This document shows positions 16,448 to 26,236 of a stretch of 64,000 nt of DNA, one piece after another. Every line of letters starts with the position of its first letter. Within the stretch, counting starts at the first letter, position 1. The notes under the pieces are model-generated. The model was not told the DNA's origin and made no database searches. It saw only the letters and a list, made by a program, of their open reading frames with translations. Origin of the DNA: Bacillus sp. FJAT-26390 (GTDB lineage: Bacteria > Bacillota > Bacilli > Paenibacillales > Paenibacillaceae). The stretch is from NCBI RefSeq assembly GCF_001682865.1, contig NZ_MAQX01000033.1, positions 62,001 to 126,000 on the forward strand. The letters are read 5' to 3'. A program made the translations under genes and the position numbers.

Positions 16448-17899
16448 GTGATTCGTATCGTAAAACGTATACACATCGGTATCATCGTTATCGCTTCATT
16501 GCTTCTCGTTGCCGCAGTCGGCTGGGGCTTTGTCTGGAATTACGCGCTTCAAAAAACCGTTCCTGCTGAGGTAGATGCCGGAGGCATCCCTATCGGAGGC
16601 ATGCCGGTGAGCGATGCTCTGAAGCTGCTGGATCAATATGAAAACTCGCTGCTGCAGCGGACGATTACGATTCATGCCACGGCTGCTAACGGCGACAACA
16701 AGCAGTGGACCGTTGCTGAGCTTGGCTACAAGGCTGAATTTAAGGGCGTTCGCGATGCTTTATTAAAGCTGGGCGAGGGTGATATATGGGAGCGTGCCGT
16801 TTATCGGCATCAATTCGCCAAAACATACGGGCTGACGCAAGGCTGGAACCGCGATGTGTTTGATGCCGCCGTCCGCAAGCAGTGGAGCTGGATTGAAAAA
16901 AGCGAAACCAAAAACGCTGCCCGCACGATCACCGATACGGATAAAGTCATTTATGAGCCGCATGTTGACGCTTACCGCTTGGACATCGGGAAGCTGCTCG
17001 ATGAGGTCGATAACTTTGTCGTGCTGAAAAAGGAACAGATTGGCGCATCAGTAAAGCCTGCCTTTGAAGCTGAGCTGTCGATCGCGGCCATCCATCCCGA
17101 GCTTACGCTGGAGAAGCTGAAGGACGAGGGGGTCGAGCGTAAAATTGTCGAGTTTTCGACTGACTTCAAAACGAGCGCCGAGGGCCGCGCCCATAATGTC
17201 ACGGTTACCGCCGAAGCTTTGAACGATTGGGAGCTAGCGCCAAATGAAGTGTTTGACTACAGCAAGCTGATCGCGAGAGCGGAGGAGCTTTACGACTACC
17301 GCGAAGCACCGGTTATTTTGAACGGCAAGCTCGTGCCCGGCATCGGTGGCGGGATCTGCCAAGTATCCAGCACCCTCTATAACGCAGCGCTGCGCGCAGG
17401 CCTTGAGATCGTGGAGCGGCGCAATCATTCGCTGCCCGTTGCTTATTTGCCGATAGGCCAGGATGCCACTTACGCAGGCGGAGCCATTAACTTCCGCTTT
17501 AAAAATACGACAGGCAAACATCTCGTCATTCGCACCCTCGTAGAGGACCGCAGGCTTACCGTTAAAATATTCGGTACGATGAAGGCAAACGAACGCTACG
17601 AGATCAATTCCGTAACGCTCAAGACCATTGCGCCATCCGTGCAGGAGAAAAGCAATTCCCTTCTATCTCCCGGCAAAAAGGTGACTGTGGAGAAAGGCAA
17701 GGAAGGTTATGTGGTCGAAACGTTCCGCACGCTGCTGCGTGACGGAAAGGTCGTATCCCGTGATCGGCTATCACGGGATACGTACAAAGCTCAGCCTAAG
17801 GTGATCGAGGTCGGGCCGCTCAAGGGCGGGAATGGCCCGGCTGCAACGCCGTCTCCGGGACCGGATACGACAGAAGGGCTGCTGGAGGACGGGATTTAG
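16448..17899 (+). CDS. VanW-family secreted/membrane protein with G5 domain
   Basis: About 480 residues with one N-terminal membrane or signal helix (about 10-32). A putative peptidoglycan-binding-like region (about 45-225) leads into the VanW domain (about 235-370, with NEVFDYSKLI and GGGICQVSSTLYNAAL) and a C-terminal G5 domain (about 395-455). A Pro/Gly-rich tail ends it. VanW proteins are wall-associated with no settled biochemical role; some are linked to glycopeptide-resistance clusters, but no van genes are here. The given GTG overlaps its own Shine-Dalgarno (AAAGGAG), so the true start may be ATC at 16457, 8 bases from it. The gene is divergent from ftsE. Confidence 0.85.
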   Translation: MIRIVKRIHIGIIVIASLLLVAAVGWGFVWNYALQKTVPAEVDAGGIPIGGMPVSDALKLLDQYENSLLQRTITIHATAANGDNKQWTVAELGYKAEFKGVRDALLKLGEGDIWERAVYRHQFAKTYGLTQGWNRDVFDAAVRKQWSWIEKSETKNAARTITDTDKVIYEPHVDAYRLDIGKLLDEVDNFVVLKKEQIGASVKPAFEAELSIAAIHPELTLEKLKDEGVERKIVEFSTDFKTSAEGRAHNVTVTAEALNDWELAPNEVFDYSKLIARAEELYDYREAPVILNGKLVPGIGGGICQVSSTLYNAALRAGLEIVERRNHSLPVAYLPIGQDATYAGGAINFRFKNTTGKHLVIRTLVEDRRLTVKIFGTMKANERYEINSVTLKTIAPSVQEKSNSLLSPGKKVTVEKGKEGYVVETFRTLLRDGKVVSRDRLSRDTYKAQPKVIEVGPLKGGNGPAATPSPGPDTTEGLLEDGI

Positions 17900-17950
17900 G
17901 GAATTTAATCTCAGCTAGAAGCATCTTGATTCCAACGCCGCCATATAAAA

Positions 17951-17996
17951 AAAGCAGCTCAGCTGATTGCCTCAAGAGGCATCGCTGAGCTGCTTT
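17951..17996. terminator. Bidirectional terminator between VanW gene and argH
   Basis: A 13-base perfect outer stem (17951-17963 with 17984-17996) encloses a second small hairpin (GCCTC/GAGGC). A-run on the left and T-rich on the right, suiting both converging transcripts. Confidence 0.85.
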
Positions 17997-18024
17997 TATA
18001 AAGCCTATAAAAGGCTGTTCATCC

Positions 18025-19440
18025 TTATCTGCTGCGCTCCAGATACTCGGTTACCCAAGCAGCCGTTTGCTCCAGCGCCAGGCCGGCGCGGCCGATAGCA
18101 TCCTGCACCTGCGTTTTTGCCGTACCGCCGTAAACGTTACGCGCATTAACGACCTGCTCCGGTTGAAGCACCGCATAGATGCGGTCGTCGAACAGCGACG
18201 AGAACTGCTTGAATTCCTCTAGCGTCAAATCCAGCAAGTATTTGTTTTGCTCGATGCAATACAATACCGTTTTGCCGATAACCTCATGCGCTTGGCGGAA
18301 AGGCAAGCCTTTGCCGACTAGGAAGTCCGCGATATCCGTTGCGTTCGAGAAATCCTGATTCACCGCTTGGCGCATCCGGTCTTTGTTTACTTTCATCGTC
18401 GCGATCATCGGAGCGAACAGTTGAAGCGCGCCTTGCAGCGTCTTCACCGTGTCGAACATGCCTTCCTTGTCTTCCTGCATGTCTTTGTTATAAGCGAGCG
18501 GCAGCGACTTAAGAACAGTCAGCAAGCCGACAAGATCGCCGTATACCCGTCCGGTTTTGCCGCGTACAAGCTCGGGCACGTCCGGATTTTTCTTTTGCGG
18601 CATAATGCTGCTGCCTGTGCAGAACGCATCGTCCAGCTCAACGAAATGGAACTCCGTGCTTGACCATAGAATAAGCTCCTCGCTCAGGCGCGAGAGATGC
18701 ATCATAATGATCGAAGCGTCAGCCAGAAACTCAACGATGAAGTCACGGTCGCTTACAGCATCCAGACTGTTCTCGTAGACGCGGTCAAATTTCAATTGGC
18801 TCGCCACAAAATGACGGTCGATCGGGAACGTCGTTCCAGCCAAAGCGCCCGCTCCAAGCGGAAGCACATTGATACGCTTATAGCTATCCTGGAGACGCTC
18901 GATATCCCGTCCGAACATCGACACGTACGCCATCAAATGATGCGCGAACAGAATCGGCTGCGCGCGCTGCAAATGCGTATATCCCGGCACAATCGTATCG
19001 ATATTCGCTTTCGCTTGCTCAATAAGCGCCGATTGCAGCTTGTGCAGCATATCCACGAACTCGACAACACGTTTGCGCAGCCACAAATGCATATCCGTCG
19101 CCACTTGGTCGTTCCGGCTGCGGCCGGTATGCAGCTTGCCGCCTACCGATCCCACATCGTCGATCAGCGTCTTCTCGATATTCATATGAATATCCTCGTC
19201 GCCGATCGAGAATTCGATGTCGTCGCGCTTGATGCGTTGAAGGACGCGGTGCAGGCCGTCCTTAATTTTTTCAACGTCGTCTGCCGGAAGAATGCCTTGC
19301 TTGCCGAGCATCGTGACATGCGCAAGGCTGCCTTGGATATCCTCTTCAGCAAGCTCCTTGTCGAACATGATCGAAGCCGTATATTCCTCTACCAATTGGT
19401 CCGTTTTTTTCGTAAAACGACCGCCCCATAATTTGCTCAC
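18025..19440 (-). CDS. argH: Argininosuccinate lyase
   Basis: Cleaves argininosuccinate to arginine and fumarate, the last step of arginine synthesis, in the cytosol. 471 residues, normal length. The fumarase/aspartase-family signature GSSIMPQKKNPD is intact near residue 280, with the catalytic serine on its flexible loop, and TGRSRNDQ is near 111. GTG start. Last gene of the arg operon, 26 bases after argG and ahead of a strong bidirectional terminator. Confidence 0.97.
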   Translation of the reverse strand: MSKLWGGRFTKKTDQLVEEYTASIMFDKELAEEDIQGSLAHVTMLGKQGILPADDVEKIKDGLHRVLQRIKRDDIEFSIGDEDIHMNIEKTLIDDVGSVGGKLHTGRSRNDQVATDMHLWLRKRVVEFVDMLHKLQSALIEQAKANIDTIVPGYTHLQRAQPILFAHHLMAYVSMFGRDIERLQDSYKRINVLPLGAGALAGTTFPIDRHFVASQLKFDRVYENSLDAVSDRDFIVEFLADASIIMMHLSRLSEELILWSSTEFHFVELDDAFCTGSSIMPQKKNPDVPELVRGKTGRVYGDLVGLLTVLKSLPLAYNKDMQEDKEGMFDTVKTLQGALQLFAPMIATMKVNKDRMRQAVNQDFSNATDIADFLVGKGLPFRQAHEVIGKTVLYCIEQNKYLLDLTLEEFKQFSSLFDDRIYAVLQPEQVVNARNVYGGTAKTQVQDAIGRAGLALEQTAAWVTEYLERSR

Positions 19441-19466
19441 TGGTTCGTTACACTCCCTTGTAAACC

Positions 19467-20696
19467 TTATTTATTGCTAACTGCAGAGGACACTTTAAGA
19501 CGCAAAGCGTTCAGGCGGATAAAGCCTGTTGCATCGCCTTGATCATACGCTTGGGAAGGATCAGCTTCCATCGTTGCAATGTCTGGATTGTACAAGCTGA
19601 CAGGGCTTTGTACGCCTGCTCCAATTACGTTTCCTTTGTAGAGCTTCAAGCGAACGACGCCGCTCACGTTCTTTTGCGATTCCGTAACAAGTGCCTGCAG
19701 CGCAAGGCGCTCCGGCGCGAACCAGAAGCCGTTGTATACGAGCTGGCTATATTTTGCGATCAATGAGTCACGAAGGTGCATAACCTCGCGGTCCATTGTC
19801 AAAGATTCCATTTTGCGGTGAGCGGTGAACAAAATCGTTCCGCCCGGTGTTTCATATACGCCGCGGCTCTTCATGCCGACGAAGCGGTTCTCTACCATAT
19901 CTACGCGTCCGATGCCGTGCTTGCCGCCAAGCTCGTTGAGCGTATCCATAACTTCAAGAGCGCTAAGCTCTTTGCCGTTAATTGCCGTACAGTTTCCTTC
20001 TGCAAACGTCAGCTCCACATACTCCGCTTTATCCGGCGCATTTTCAGGAGATACGCTCAGCACATACATGCTCTCGTTCTCTTCGGAGCTTGGATCGAAC
20101 CAAGGATCTTCCAGCATGCCGCTCTCAAAGCTGATATGCAGCAGGTTGCGGTCAGTCGAATAAGGCTTAGCCGCAGAAGCGGTTACCGGAATGTTGTGCT
20201 TCTCCGCGTAAGCGATCATTTCTGCGCGGCCCGGGAATTCCTCTCGGAAAGCTTCAAGGCGCCAAGGGGCGATAACGCCGATCTCAGGAGCCAAAGCGGC
20301 AGCAGTCAGCTCGAAACGAACTTGGTCGTTGCCTTTGCCTGTTGCGCCATGCGCAATATAAGCCGCACCCTCGGCACGGGCGATATCAACCATGCGTTTT
20401 GCGATTAGCGGACGTGCAATGGATGTGCCAAGCAAGTATTGGCCTTCATAAAGCGTTCCCGCTTGGAACATCGGGTAGATAAAATCTTTGGCGAACTCAT
20501 CGCGAAGATCGTCGATGTACACTTTGGAAGCGCCTGTTGCCAGTGCTTTTTCTTCCAAGCCGTCAAGCTCGTCCTTTTGACCGATATCCGCTGTAAAAGC
20601 GATAATTTCTGCGTCATATGTTTCTTTCAACCATTTGAGGATAACCGAAGTATCCAAGCCGCCGGAGTAGGCGAGTACGATTTTTTCTTTTGCCAT
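19467..20696 (-). CDS. argG: Argininosuccinate synthase
   Basis: Condenses citrulline with aspartate, using ATP, to give argininosuccinate. 409 residues. The N-terminal PP-loop AYSGGLDTSV starts at residue 9, and AHGATGKGNDQVRFE near 115 is the citrulline/aspartate-binding signature. Sixth gene of the operon, 51 bases after argF. Confidence 0.97.
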   Translation of the reverse strand: MAKEKIVLAYSGGLDTSVILKWLKETYDAEIIAFTADIGQKDELDGLEEKALATGASKVYIDDLRDEFAKDFIYPMFQAGTLYEGQYLLGTSIARPLIAKRMVDIARAEGAAYIAHGATGKGNDQVRFELTAAALAPEIGVIAPWRLEAFREEFPGRAEMIAYAEKHNIPVTASAAKPYSTDRNLLHISFESGMLEDPWFDPSSEENESMYVLSVSPENAPDKAEYVELTFAEGNCTAINGKELSALEVMDTLNELGGKHGIGRVDMVENRFVGMKSRGVYETPGGTILFTAHRKMESLTMDREVMHLRDSLIAKYSQLVYNGFWFAPERLALQALVTESQKNVSGVVRLKLYKGNVIGAGVQSPVSLYNPDIATMEADPSQAYDQGDATGFIRLNALRLKVSSAVSNK

Positions 20697-20747
20697 GTTC
20701 GTATCTTACTTCCCTTCGAATAAATTCATATTGTTGGAGCGACAAAC

Positions 20748-21707
20748 CTAGGACATAATAGCGGCCATAATCGCTTTTTGCGCATGAAGACGGTTTTCTG
20801 CCTGATCAAAAATGATCGATTGGTCGCCGTCGATAACTCCCTCGCTCACTTCTTCGCCGCGGTGCGCCGGCAAGCAGTGCATGAAGAGATGATCCTTCTT
20901 CGCGTATTTCATCAAAGCCTCGTTTACCTGATAAGCGGCAAAAGCAATCTCGCGTTCCTTCTGCTCCGCCTCTTGTCCCATACTCGCCCACACATCCGTG
21001 TAAACGATATCGGCTTCGGCAATCGCTTCCTTCGGATCGCGGCAAATATGAATTTGCGAGCCTGTCTCGGCAGCATGATCCTTCGTTTGCTTAATAATAT
21101 CGGAATCCGGCTCGTAGCCCTCCGGCGTCGCTACGGACATATGCAGACCAAGCTTCGCCGCGCCCATAAGCAGGGAATGCGTCATATTGTTGCCGTCGCC
21201 GATATAGGCGATTTTCAACCCTTCCAAGCGGCCTTTTTGCTCAAGAATCGTTTGGTAATCCGCCAGCGCTTGGCAAGGATGCGACAAATCCGTCAATCCG
21301 TTGATGACCGGAATCGTTGCTCCGCGGGCGAGTTCAACCACTTTGCGGTGCGCGAATGTACGAATCATAATACCGTCCAAATAGCGGGACAACGTCTGAG
21401 CTGTATCCCAGATCGTCTCGCCGCGGCCGATTTGCAGGTCGTTCCCGCTAAGGAAAAGCCCTTGTCCGCCAAGCTGATACATCCCAACTTCAAACGAAAC
21501 GCGCGTGCGTGTCGATGATTTTTCGAAAATCATGCCAAGCGTCTTCCCTTTTAGCACATGATGCGTTTCGCCTGCTTTTTGTTTTTGCTTAAGATCAATC
21601 GCGAGGTCGATCAAGTAACGGATTTCCTCCGGCTTGAAATCGACCAGCATTAGAAAGTCGCGCCCTTTCAAGCTTTGAGCCAATTCCTCATTTACTGTTC
21701 CTTGCAT
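20748..21707 (-). CDS. argF: Ornithine carbamoyltransferase
   Basis: Transfers the carbamoyl group of carbamoyl phosphate to ornithine to give citrulline. 319 residues. Carbamoyl-phosphate motif SSTRTRVSFE is near residue 58, SHPCQALAD near 144, and the ornithine-loop motif HCLPAHRGEE is near the C-terminus. That HCLP motif and the lack of a nearby arcA/arcC favour the anabolic enzyme over a catabolic ArcB. GGAGGG precedes the ATG. No carAB lies in the operon, unlike B. subtilis. Confidence 0.95.
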   Translation of the reverse strand: MQGTVNEELAQSLKGRDFLMLVDFKPEEIRYLIDLAIDLKQKQKAGETHHVLKGKTLGMIFEKSSTRTRVSFEVGMYQLGGQGLFLSGNDLQIGRGETIWDTAQTLSRYLDGIMIRTFAHRKVVELARGATIPVINGLTDLSHPCQALADYQTILEQKGRLEGLKIAYIGDGNNMTHSLLMGAAKLGLHMSVATPEGYEPDSDIIKQTKDHAAETGSQIHICRDPKEAIAEADIVYTDVWASMGQEAEQKEREIAFAAYQVNEALMKYAKKDHLFMHCLPAHRGEEVSEGVIDGDQSIIFDQAENRLHAQKAIMAAIMS

Positions 21708-21752
21708 GGTGAAGCCCTCCTTCAGGTTAAAACCATTTGCATTGTTATGTTG

Positions 21753-22955
21753 TTAAACGACAGGACGCTTCGCTTCCAGCAGTTCTGCTAGGATCGCTAC
21801 GGCTGTATCGATTTCTTCATCAGTGACGAGCAAGTTAGGCAATAGGCGGATAACGTCCGGACCTGCCGAGATGGCAATCAATCCGCGCTCCTGCGCCTGA
21901 TTCAAAATATCAGCAATCGGCTCTGCGCATGCAATGCCGACGAGCAAGCCAAGACCGCGAACCTCTTTGACAAAAGCATTGGCAGCCAGCTTCTCCCGAA
22001 GCTGCGACATCAAATACTCGCCTTTTTGCGCGGCGCGCTCTGACAGGCGATCGCTTACGATCGTCTCAAGCGTCGCTTTTACGACTGCTGTCGCAATCGG
22101 CGTTCCGCCGAACGTTGAGCCGTGGCTGCCTGCCGTGAAGCCTTCGCGCAGCTTTTCCTTCGCTGCCATCGCGCCGACCGGGAACCCGCTGCCGAGACCT
22201 TTTGCCATCGTAAAAATATCTGGCTCAATCCCGTAATGCTCGTAAGCGAACAGCTTGCCTGTACGGCCCATGCCCGTTTGGATCTCATCCACAATAAGCA
22301 GGATGCCTTGCTTCTCGCACAATGCGGCAAGCTCTTTCATGTAGGCAGGGTCAACCGGATAAATGCCGCCCTCCGCCTGCACCATCTCCAGCATAATCGC
22401 TGCAGTCTGGTCCGAAACCGCCGCTTCAAGCGCAGCCAGATCGTTTAGCGGAATGGTTTTGAACCCTTGCGGCAGCGGCGCAAAACCTTCCTTCACCTTC
22501 GCTTGGCCTGTCGCCGTAAGCGTCGCAAGGGTACGTCCGTGGAAGGATTGCTCAAACGTAATGATTTCAAAACGGCCATTGTTCAGCACCTTCTGATTAT
22601 AACGGCGTGCCAGCTTAATGGCCGCTTCATTCGCCTCGGCGCCTGAGTTGCAGAAGAACACCGCATCCGCGCAGCTGTTATCCGTAATAAGCTTGCCCGC
22701 TTCCGCTTGGTTTGGAATGTGGAACAGGTTCGATACATGCCACAGCTCATCAAGCTGCTTGATAAGCGCCTCTTTGATCTGTTTAGGCGCATGCCCGAGA
22801 TTCGTAACGGCAATGCCGCTCATAAAATCAAGGTATTTATTCCCTTTATCATCCCACAGCCAGCTTCCTTCGCCCTTTACCAAAGCCATCGGATATCTTG
22901 CATAGGTTGGAAATAAAGATTGGTCCACAGCATCAACCGTTTTTGTCTCACTCAT
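21753..22955 (-). CDS. argD: Acetylornithine aminotransferase
   Basis: PLP enzyme converting N-acetylglutamate semialdehyde to N-acetylornithine. 400 residues, class III aminotransferase. Visible: FCNSGAEANEAAIKLAR near residue 100, LIVDEIQTGMGRTG with the PLP-binding Asp near 222, and the Schiff-base Lys in TMAKGLGSGFP near 252. It follows argB by 6 bases. Some homologues also serve lysine synthesis or are ornithine aminotransferases; the operon context makes argD clear. Confidence 0.95.
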   Translation of the reverse strand: MSETKTVDAVDQSLFPTYARYPMALVKGEGSWLWDDKGNKYLDFMSGIAVTNLGHAPKQIKEALIKQLDELWHVSNLFHIPNQAEAGKLITDNSCADAVFFCNSGAEANEAAIKLARRYNQKVLNNGRFEIITFEQSFHGRTLATLTATGQAKVKEGFAPLPQGFKTIPLNDLAALEAAVSDQTAAIMLEMVQAEGGIYPVDPAYMKELAALCEKQGILLIVDEIQTGMGRTGKLFAYEHYGIEPDIFTMAKGLGSGFPVGAMAAKEKLREGFTAGSHGSTFGGTPIATAVVKATLETIVSDRLSERAAQKGEYLMSQLREKLAANAFVKEVRGLGLLVGIACAEPIADILNQAQERGLIAISAGPDVIRLLPNLLVTDEEIDTAVAILAELLEAKRPVV

Positions 22956-22961
22956 CTTTCC

Positions 22962-23768
22962 TTACACCCGCCCTTCATTCGTCTGGACAATACGCGTGCC
23001 TACGCCGCCCTCGCGGACAGCTCTCGTCAGCACGCCTGGCTCCTCGCCGCTTACGATCACGACCTCGCGCACGCGTCCTTGTATACACTGAATGGCTGCA
23101 CGCACTTTTGGAATCATGCCGCCGTAAATGTCACCGCTCGTTATCATCTCTTCAATCTCGTCCACGGTTACAACCGGAAGCACCTGCTTCTGGCCATCTA
23201 CCGTTTTCAAAATGCCCGGCACGTCCGTTACGACAATCATCTGCTCGACGCCAAGATGGGACGCAACCGCGCCTGCCGCCGTATCTGCATTAATGTTGTA
23301 GCGCTGTCCTGCGCCATCAATGCCGATTGGAGCAATGACCGGAATGTATCCCATTCCCATCACGCCTTCGATAATATCGGCATTCACGTCGGTGACATCG
23401 CCTACGAAGCCGATCTCCGCTGCATTCGCAACAGGCTGAGCCTGAATGAGCATGCCGTCAACACCGGATAGGCCAAGCGCCTTCGCGCCGTTGATCTGAA
23501 TTTTACGAACGATTTCTTTATTGATCCGGCCCGCAAGCACCATCTCGACAACATCAAGCACCGCTTCACTCGTTACGCGCAGCCCATTTACGAACCCCGT
23601 CTCGATGCCGAGCTTGCCGAGCGTGTCCGATATGGCAGGACCGCCGCCATGCACGATAACCGGCAGAACACCCGCTAGCTGCAGCTCGCGCAGCTCATCA
23701 AAAAAGCTGCTCGGAAGCGCCGCCAGCGTGCTGCCTCCGCATTTCATTACAAATCGTTGCTCCGTCAC
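22962..23768 (-). CDS. argB: Acetylglutamate kinase
   Basis: Phosphorylates N-acetylglutamate, the second step and a common feedback point. 268 residues from GTG 23768, which has GGAGG 10 bases upstream; the longer frame from 23837 would overlap argJ without a ribosome-binding site. Motifs of the amino-acid kinase family: VMKCGGSTL near the start, the substrate glycine loop VHGGGPAIS near 43, and NINADTAAGAVA near 160 for acetylglutamate binding. The protein lacks the N-terminal helix of arginine-inhibited enzymes, though feedback was not assessed. Confidence 0.95.
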   Translation of the reverse strand: MTEQRFVMKCGGSTLAALPSSFFDELRELQLAGVLPVIVHGGGPAISDTLGKLGIETGFVNGLRVTSEAVLDVVEMVLAGRINKEIVRKIQINGAKALGLSGVDGMLIQAQPVANAAEIGFVGDVTDVNADIIEGVMGMGYIPVIAPIGIDGAGQRYNINADTAAGAVASHLGVEQMIVVTDVPGILKTVDGQKQVLPVVTVDEIEEMITSGDIYGGMIPKVRAAIQCIQGRVREVVIVSGEEPGVLTRAVREGGVGTRIVQTNEGRV

Positions 23769-23799
23769 TGTTCCATGCCCTCCAAGCGTGTACTTTGCT

Positions 23800-25041
23800 T
23801 TAAGTCCGATATGCCGCATTGATGCGGACATAATCATAGGTCAGATCACAGCCCCATGCTGTCGCTGTTCCTTCGCCATTATGTAGATCCACGCGAATAA
23901 CAACCGTATCGCCCTTCAAATATTCCAAGGCAACCTCTTCGTCGAACACGACAGGACGAGATTGCTCCAATGTCAAAATATCGCCTAGCCGGATATCAAC
24001 CGTCTCAGGGTTAACCGGCTGGCCTGCACGGCCCACAGCCGCAATAATGCGGCCCCAGTTCGCATCCGCTCCGAACACGGCCGATTTCACGAGCGACGAT
24101 CCGATAACCGTCTTCGCAATCGCTTGTGCGGAATCGTCGCTAACCGCTCCGTTCACCCGTACCTCAACAAGCTTCGTCGCACCTTCGCCATCGCGGGCGA
24201 TCGCCTTCGCAAGCACCTCGCAAACATGGCGGATCGCTGCCGCAAATGCCGCCCAGCCCGCATGCGCTTCTGTCAGCTCGTTATTGCCAGCAAGACCGCT
24301 CGCCATAGCCACGAGCATATCGTTCGTGCTCGTATCGCCGTCAACCGTAATCATATTGAACGTCAAGTCCGTCGATTGGCGCAGCAATTGTTGAAGCGCC
24401 TCGCTGCCGATTGCCGCATCCGTCGTTACGAAGCCAAGCATCGTTGCCATATTCGGATGAATCATGCCAGAGCCCTTCGCAGCGCCGGCCACATGCACGG
24501 TTTTGCCATCCAGCTCCAACTCAACGCATACCATCTTCTGTACCAAATCCGTCGTCAGGATCGCTTGGCAGAAGTCGTCCGCGCCTGCGCGACCGCCATC
24601 CAGCCTAGCCGGAAGACCGTCGATGCCCACGCGTACTTTATCCATTTTGAGCAGCTCGCCGATAACGCCCGTTGACGCTACCGCTACATGATTCGCCGAT
24701 ACACCGATCGACTCCGCGAATCTAGCACGCATCTCGTATGCGTCCGCGTCGCCTTGCTTGCCTGTGCAGGCATTCGCGTTGCCGCTGTTCACGAGCACAG
24801 CGCGCAGCAAGCCGCCCGCTCCGATGCTCTCGCGGGTAACCTGCAGCGGAGCAGCCTGAAACACGTTAGTCGTATAAACACCGGCTGCCGTTGCCGGCAC
24901 TTCGCATACGATCGCGCCAAGGTCGTGACGCGTCGTTTTTTTGAGGCCGCAATGCAATCCCCCTGCTTTAAAGCCTTTTGGCGTTGTTATCGAGCCGTCT
25001 GCGACGACTGAGAACAAGGCTGCTGTTTGATCCTGTCCCAT
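23800..25041 (-). CDS. argJ: Glutamate N-acetyltransferase / amino-acid acetyltransferase (ArgJ)
   Basis: Recycles the acetyl group from N-acetylornithine to glutamate; bifunctional members also use acetyl-CoA, so no argA is needed. 413 residues, made as a precursor that cleaves itself at the conserved A-T bond in KGSGMIHPNMATML (about residue 190), leaving Thr as nucleophile. VASTGVIGELL, the oxyanion-hole region, is near 121. Second gene of the operon, 66 bases after argC. Confidence 0.96.
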   Translation of the reverse strand: MGQDQTAALFSVVADGSITTPKGFKAGGLHCGLKKTTRHDLGAIVCEVPATAAGVYTTNVFQAAPLQVTRESIGAGGLLRAVLVNSGNANACTGKQGDADAYEMRARFAESIGVSANHVAVASTGVIGELLKMDKVRVGIDGLPARLDGGRAGADDFCQAILTTDLVQKMVCVELELDGKTVHVAGAAKGSGMIHPNMATMLGFVTTDAAIGSEALQQLLRQSTDLTFNMITVDGDTSTNDMLVAMASGLAGNNELTEAHAGWAAFAAAIRHVCEVLAKAIARDGEGATKLVEVRVNGAVSDDSAQAIAKTVIGSSLVKSAVFGADANWGRIIAAVGRAGQPVNPETVDIRLGDILTLEQSRPVVFDEEVALEYLKGDTVVIRVDLHNGEGTATAWGCDLTYDYVRINAAYRT

Positions 25042-25107
25042 CGTAAAATCGTATCTCCTTCACCTGTATGAGTATGGATGATGATTTCAAAAGATATGTT
25101 TCGTTAT

Positions 25108-26157
25108 TTACGGATAAACGGGAACGAATTGCAGACCAAACGTCTCGTCCCAGCCCATCATCAGGTTCAAGTTTTGAATCGCTTGACCTGCTGCGCCCTT
25201 AACCAAGTTGTCGATAACCGACACAATCGTTACGCGGCCCGTACGCTCATCGACCGCAAAGCCGATATCGCAGTAGTTGGAGCCCCATACTTCCTTCGTG
25301 GCCGGCCATTGTCCTTCCGGACGAATACGCACGAACTTATGCCCTTCATAATAAGTGCGATATAGCTCGATAAAATCGCTAGTGCTGCGCCCGCCCTGAA
25401 CGGTTGCGTACATCGTGGACATAATGCCGCGTGTCATCGGTACAAGATGCGTCGTAAACGTCGTTACGACCGGCTTGCCCGCCGCATCAGACAGCACCAT
25501 TTCGATTTCTGGAAGATGCTGATGCTGATTAAGCTTATAAGCTTTCAGGTTTTCATTAAGCTCTGAATAATGAGTGCCCAGCGAAGCGCCGCGACCCGCA
25601 CCGGAAACGCCCGATTTGGCATCGATAATAATGGTAGCCGGATCGATCCAGCCTTCTTTTACCGCCGGAATAAGTCCTAGCAGCGTCGCTGTCGGGTAGC
25701 AGCCCGGATTCGATATGAACGAAGCATCCAGCACCTGATCCCCATAGATTTCCGCCAGACCAAACACCGCTTGCTTCAAATACGCCTCATCCGCAGAAGG
25801 CTTCTTATACCACTGCTCGTATAATGCAGGCGATTTCAAGCGGAAATCTCCGGACAAATCAATAACCTTCAAGCCTGCCTCAAGCAAGGACGGAACCAGC
25901 TTAGCCGCAACTCCCGCGGGCGTAGCAAGAAATACGACATCCGCTTTCGCTTTGATCGCGGCAGGATCGACATCATCAAGAAGCTCCTCGCGAATGTTCG
26001 TCAAATGCGGATAACCTTCTGTAATCGGCGTACCTGCGCTGGAAGACGAGATGATTGAAGTCACCTCTGCCAGCGGATGGGATGCAAGCAATCGAATGAG
26101 CTCTACACCGCCGTAGCCGGTTGAACCGATAATCGCAATTTTCACCTTATTGCTCAT
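25108..26157 (-). CDS. argC: N-acetyl-gamma-glutamyl-phosphate reductase
   Basis: NADPH-dependent reduction of acetylglutamyl phosphate to the semialdehyde. 349 residues from ATG 26157 (MSNKVKIAIIGSTGYGG), with GGGGAG about 7-9 bases upstream. The Rossmann loop IIGSTGYGGVE is at residues 9-19, and the catalytic Cys is in NPGCYPTA near 145. First gene of argCJBDFGH, about 165 bases downstream of a strong promoter that is covered by a palindrome. Confidence 0.96.
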   Translation of the reverse strand: MSNKVKIAIIGSTGYGGVELIRLLASHPLAEVTSIISSSSAGTPITEGYPHLTNIREELLDDVDPAAIKAKADVVFLATPAGVAAKLVPSLLEAGLKVIDLSGDFRLKSPALYEQWYKKPSADEAYLKQAVFGLAEIYGDQVLDASFISNPGCYPTATLLGLIPAVKEGWIDPATIIIDAKSGVSGAGRGASLGTHYSELNENLKAYKLNQHQHLPEIEMVLSDAAGKPVVTTFTTHLVPMTRGIMSTMYATVQGGRSTSDFIELYRTYYEGHKFVRIRPEGQWPATKEVWGSNYCDIGFAVDERTGRVTIVSVIDNLVKGAAGQAIQNLNLMMGWDETFGLQFVPVYP

Positions 26158-26236
26158 GTTTATCTCTCCCCAAAACAAGATGCTGCGCGTGGTTTCGACC
26201 TTCATTGGCAAGCTCGCTGCAGCTTTATCTATTGCT

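Noticed and set aside
16448..17899. Glycopeptide-resistance function for the VanW protein
   Set aside because: No vanHAX-type genes or van regulators are nearby; VanW domains are widespread in Bacillota without resistance.
18697..19431. Plus-strand 244-codon ORF opposite argH
   Set aside because: Antisense to a strongly conserved enzyme; the composition (many His, Arg, Leu) is that of a shadow frame.
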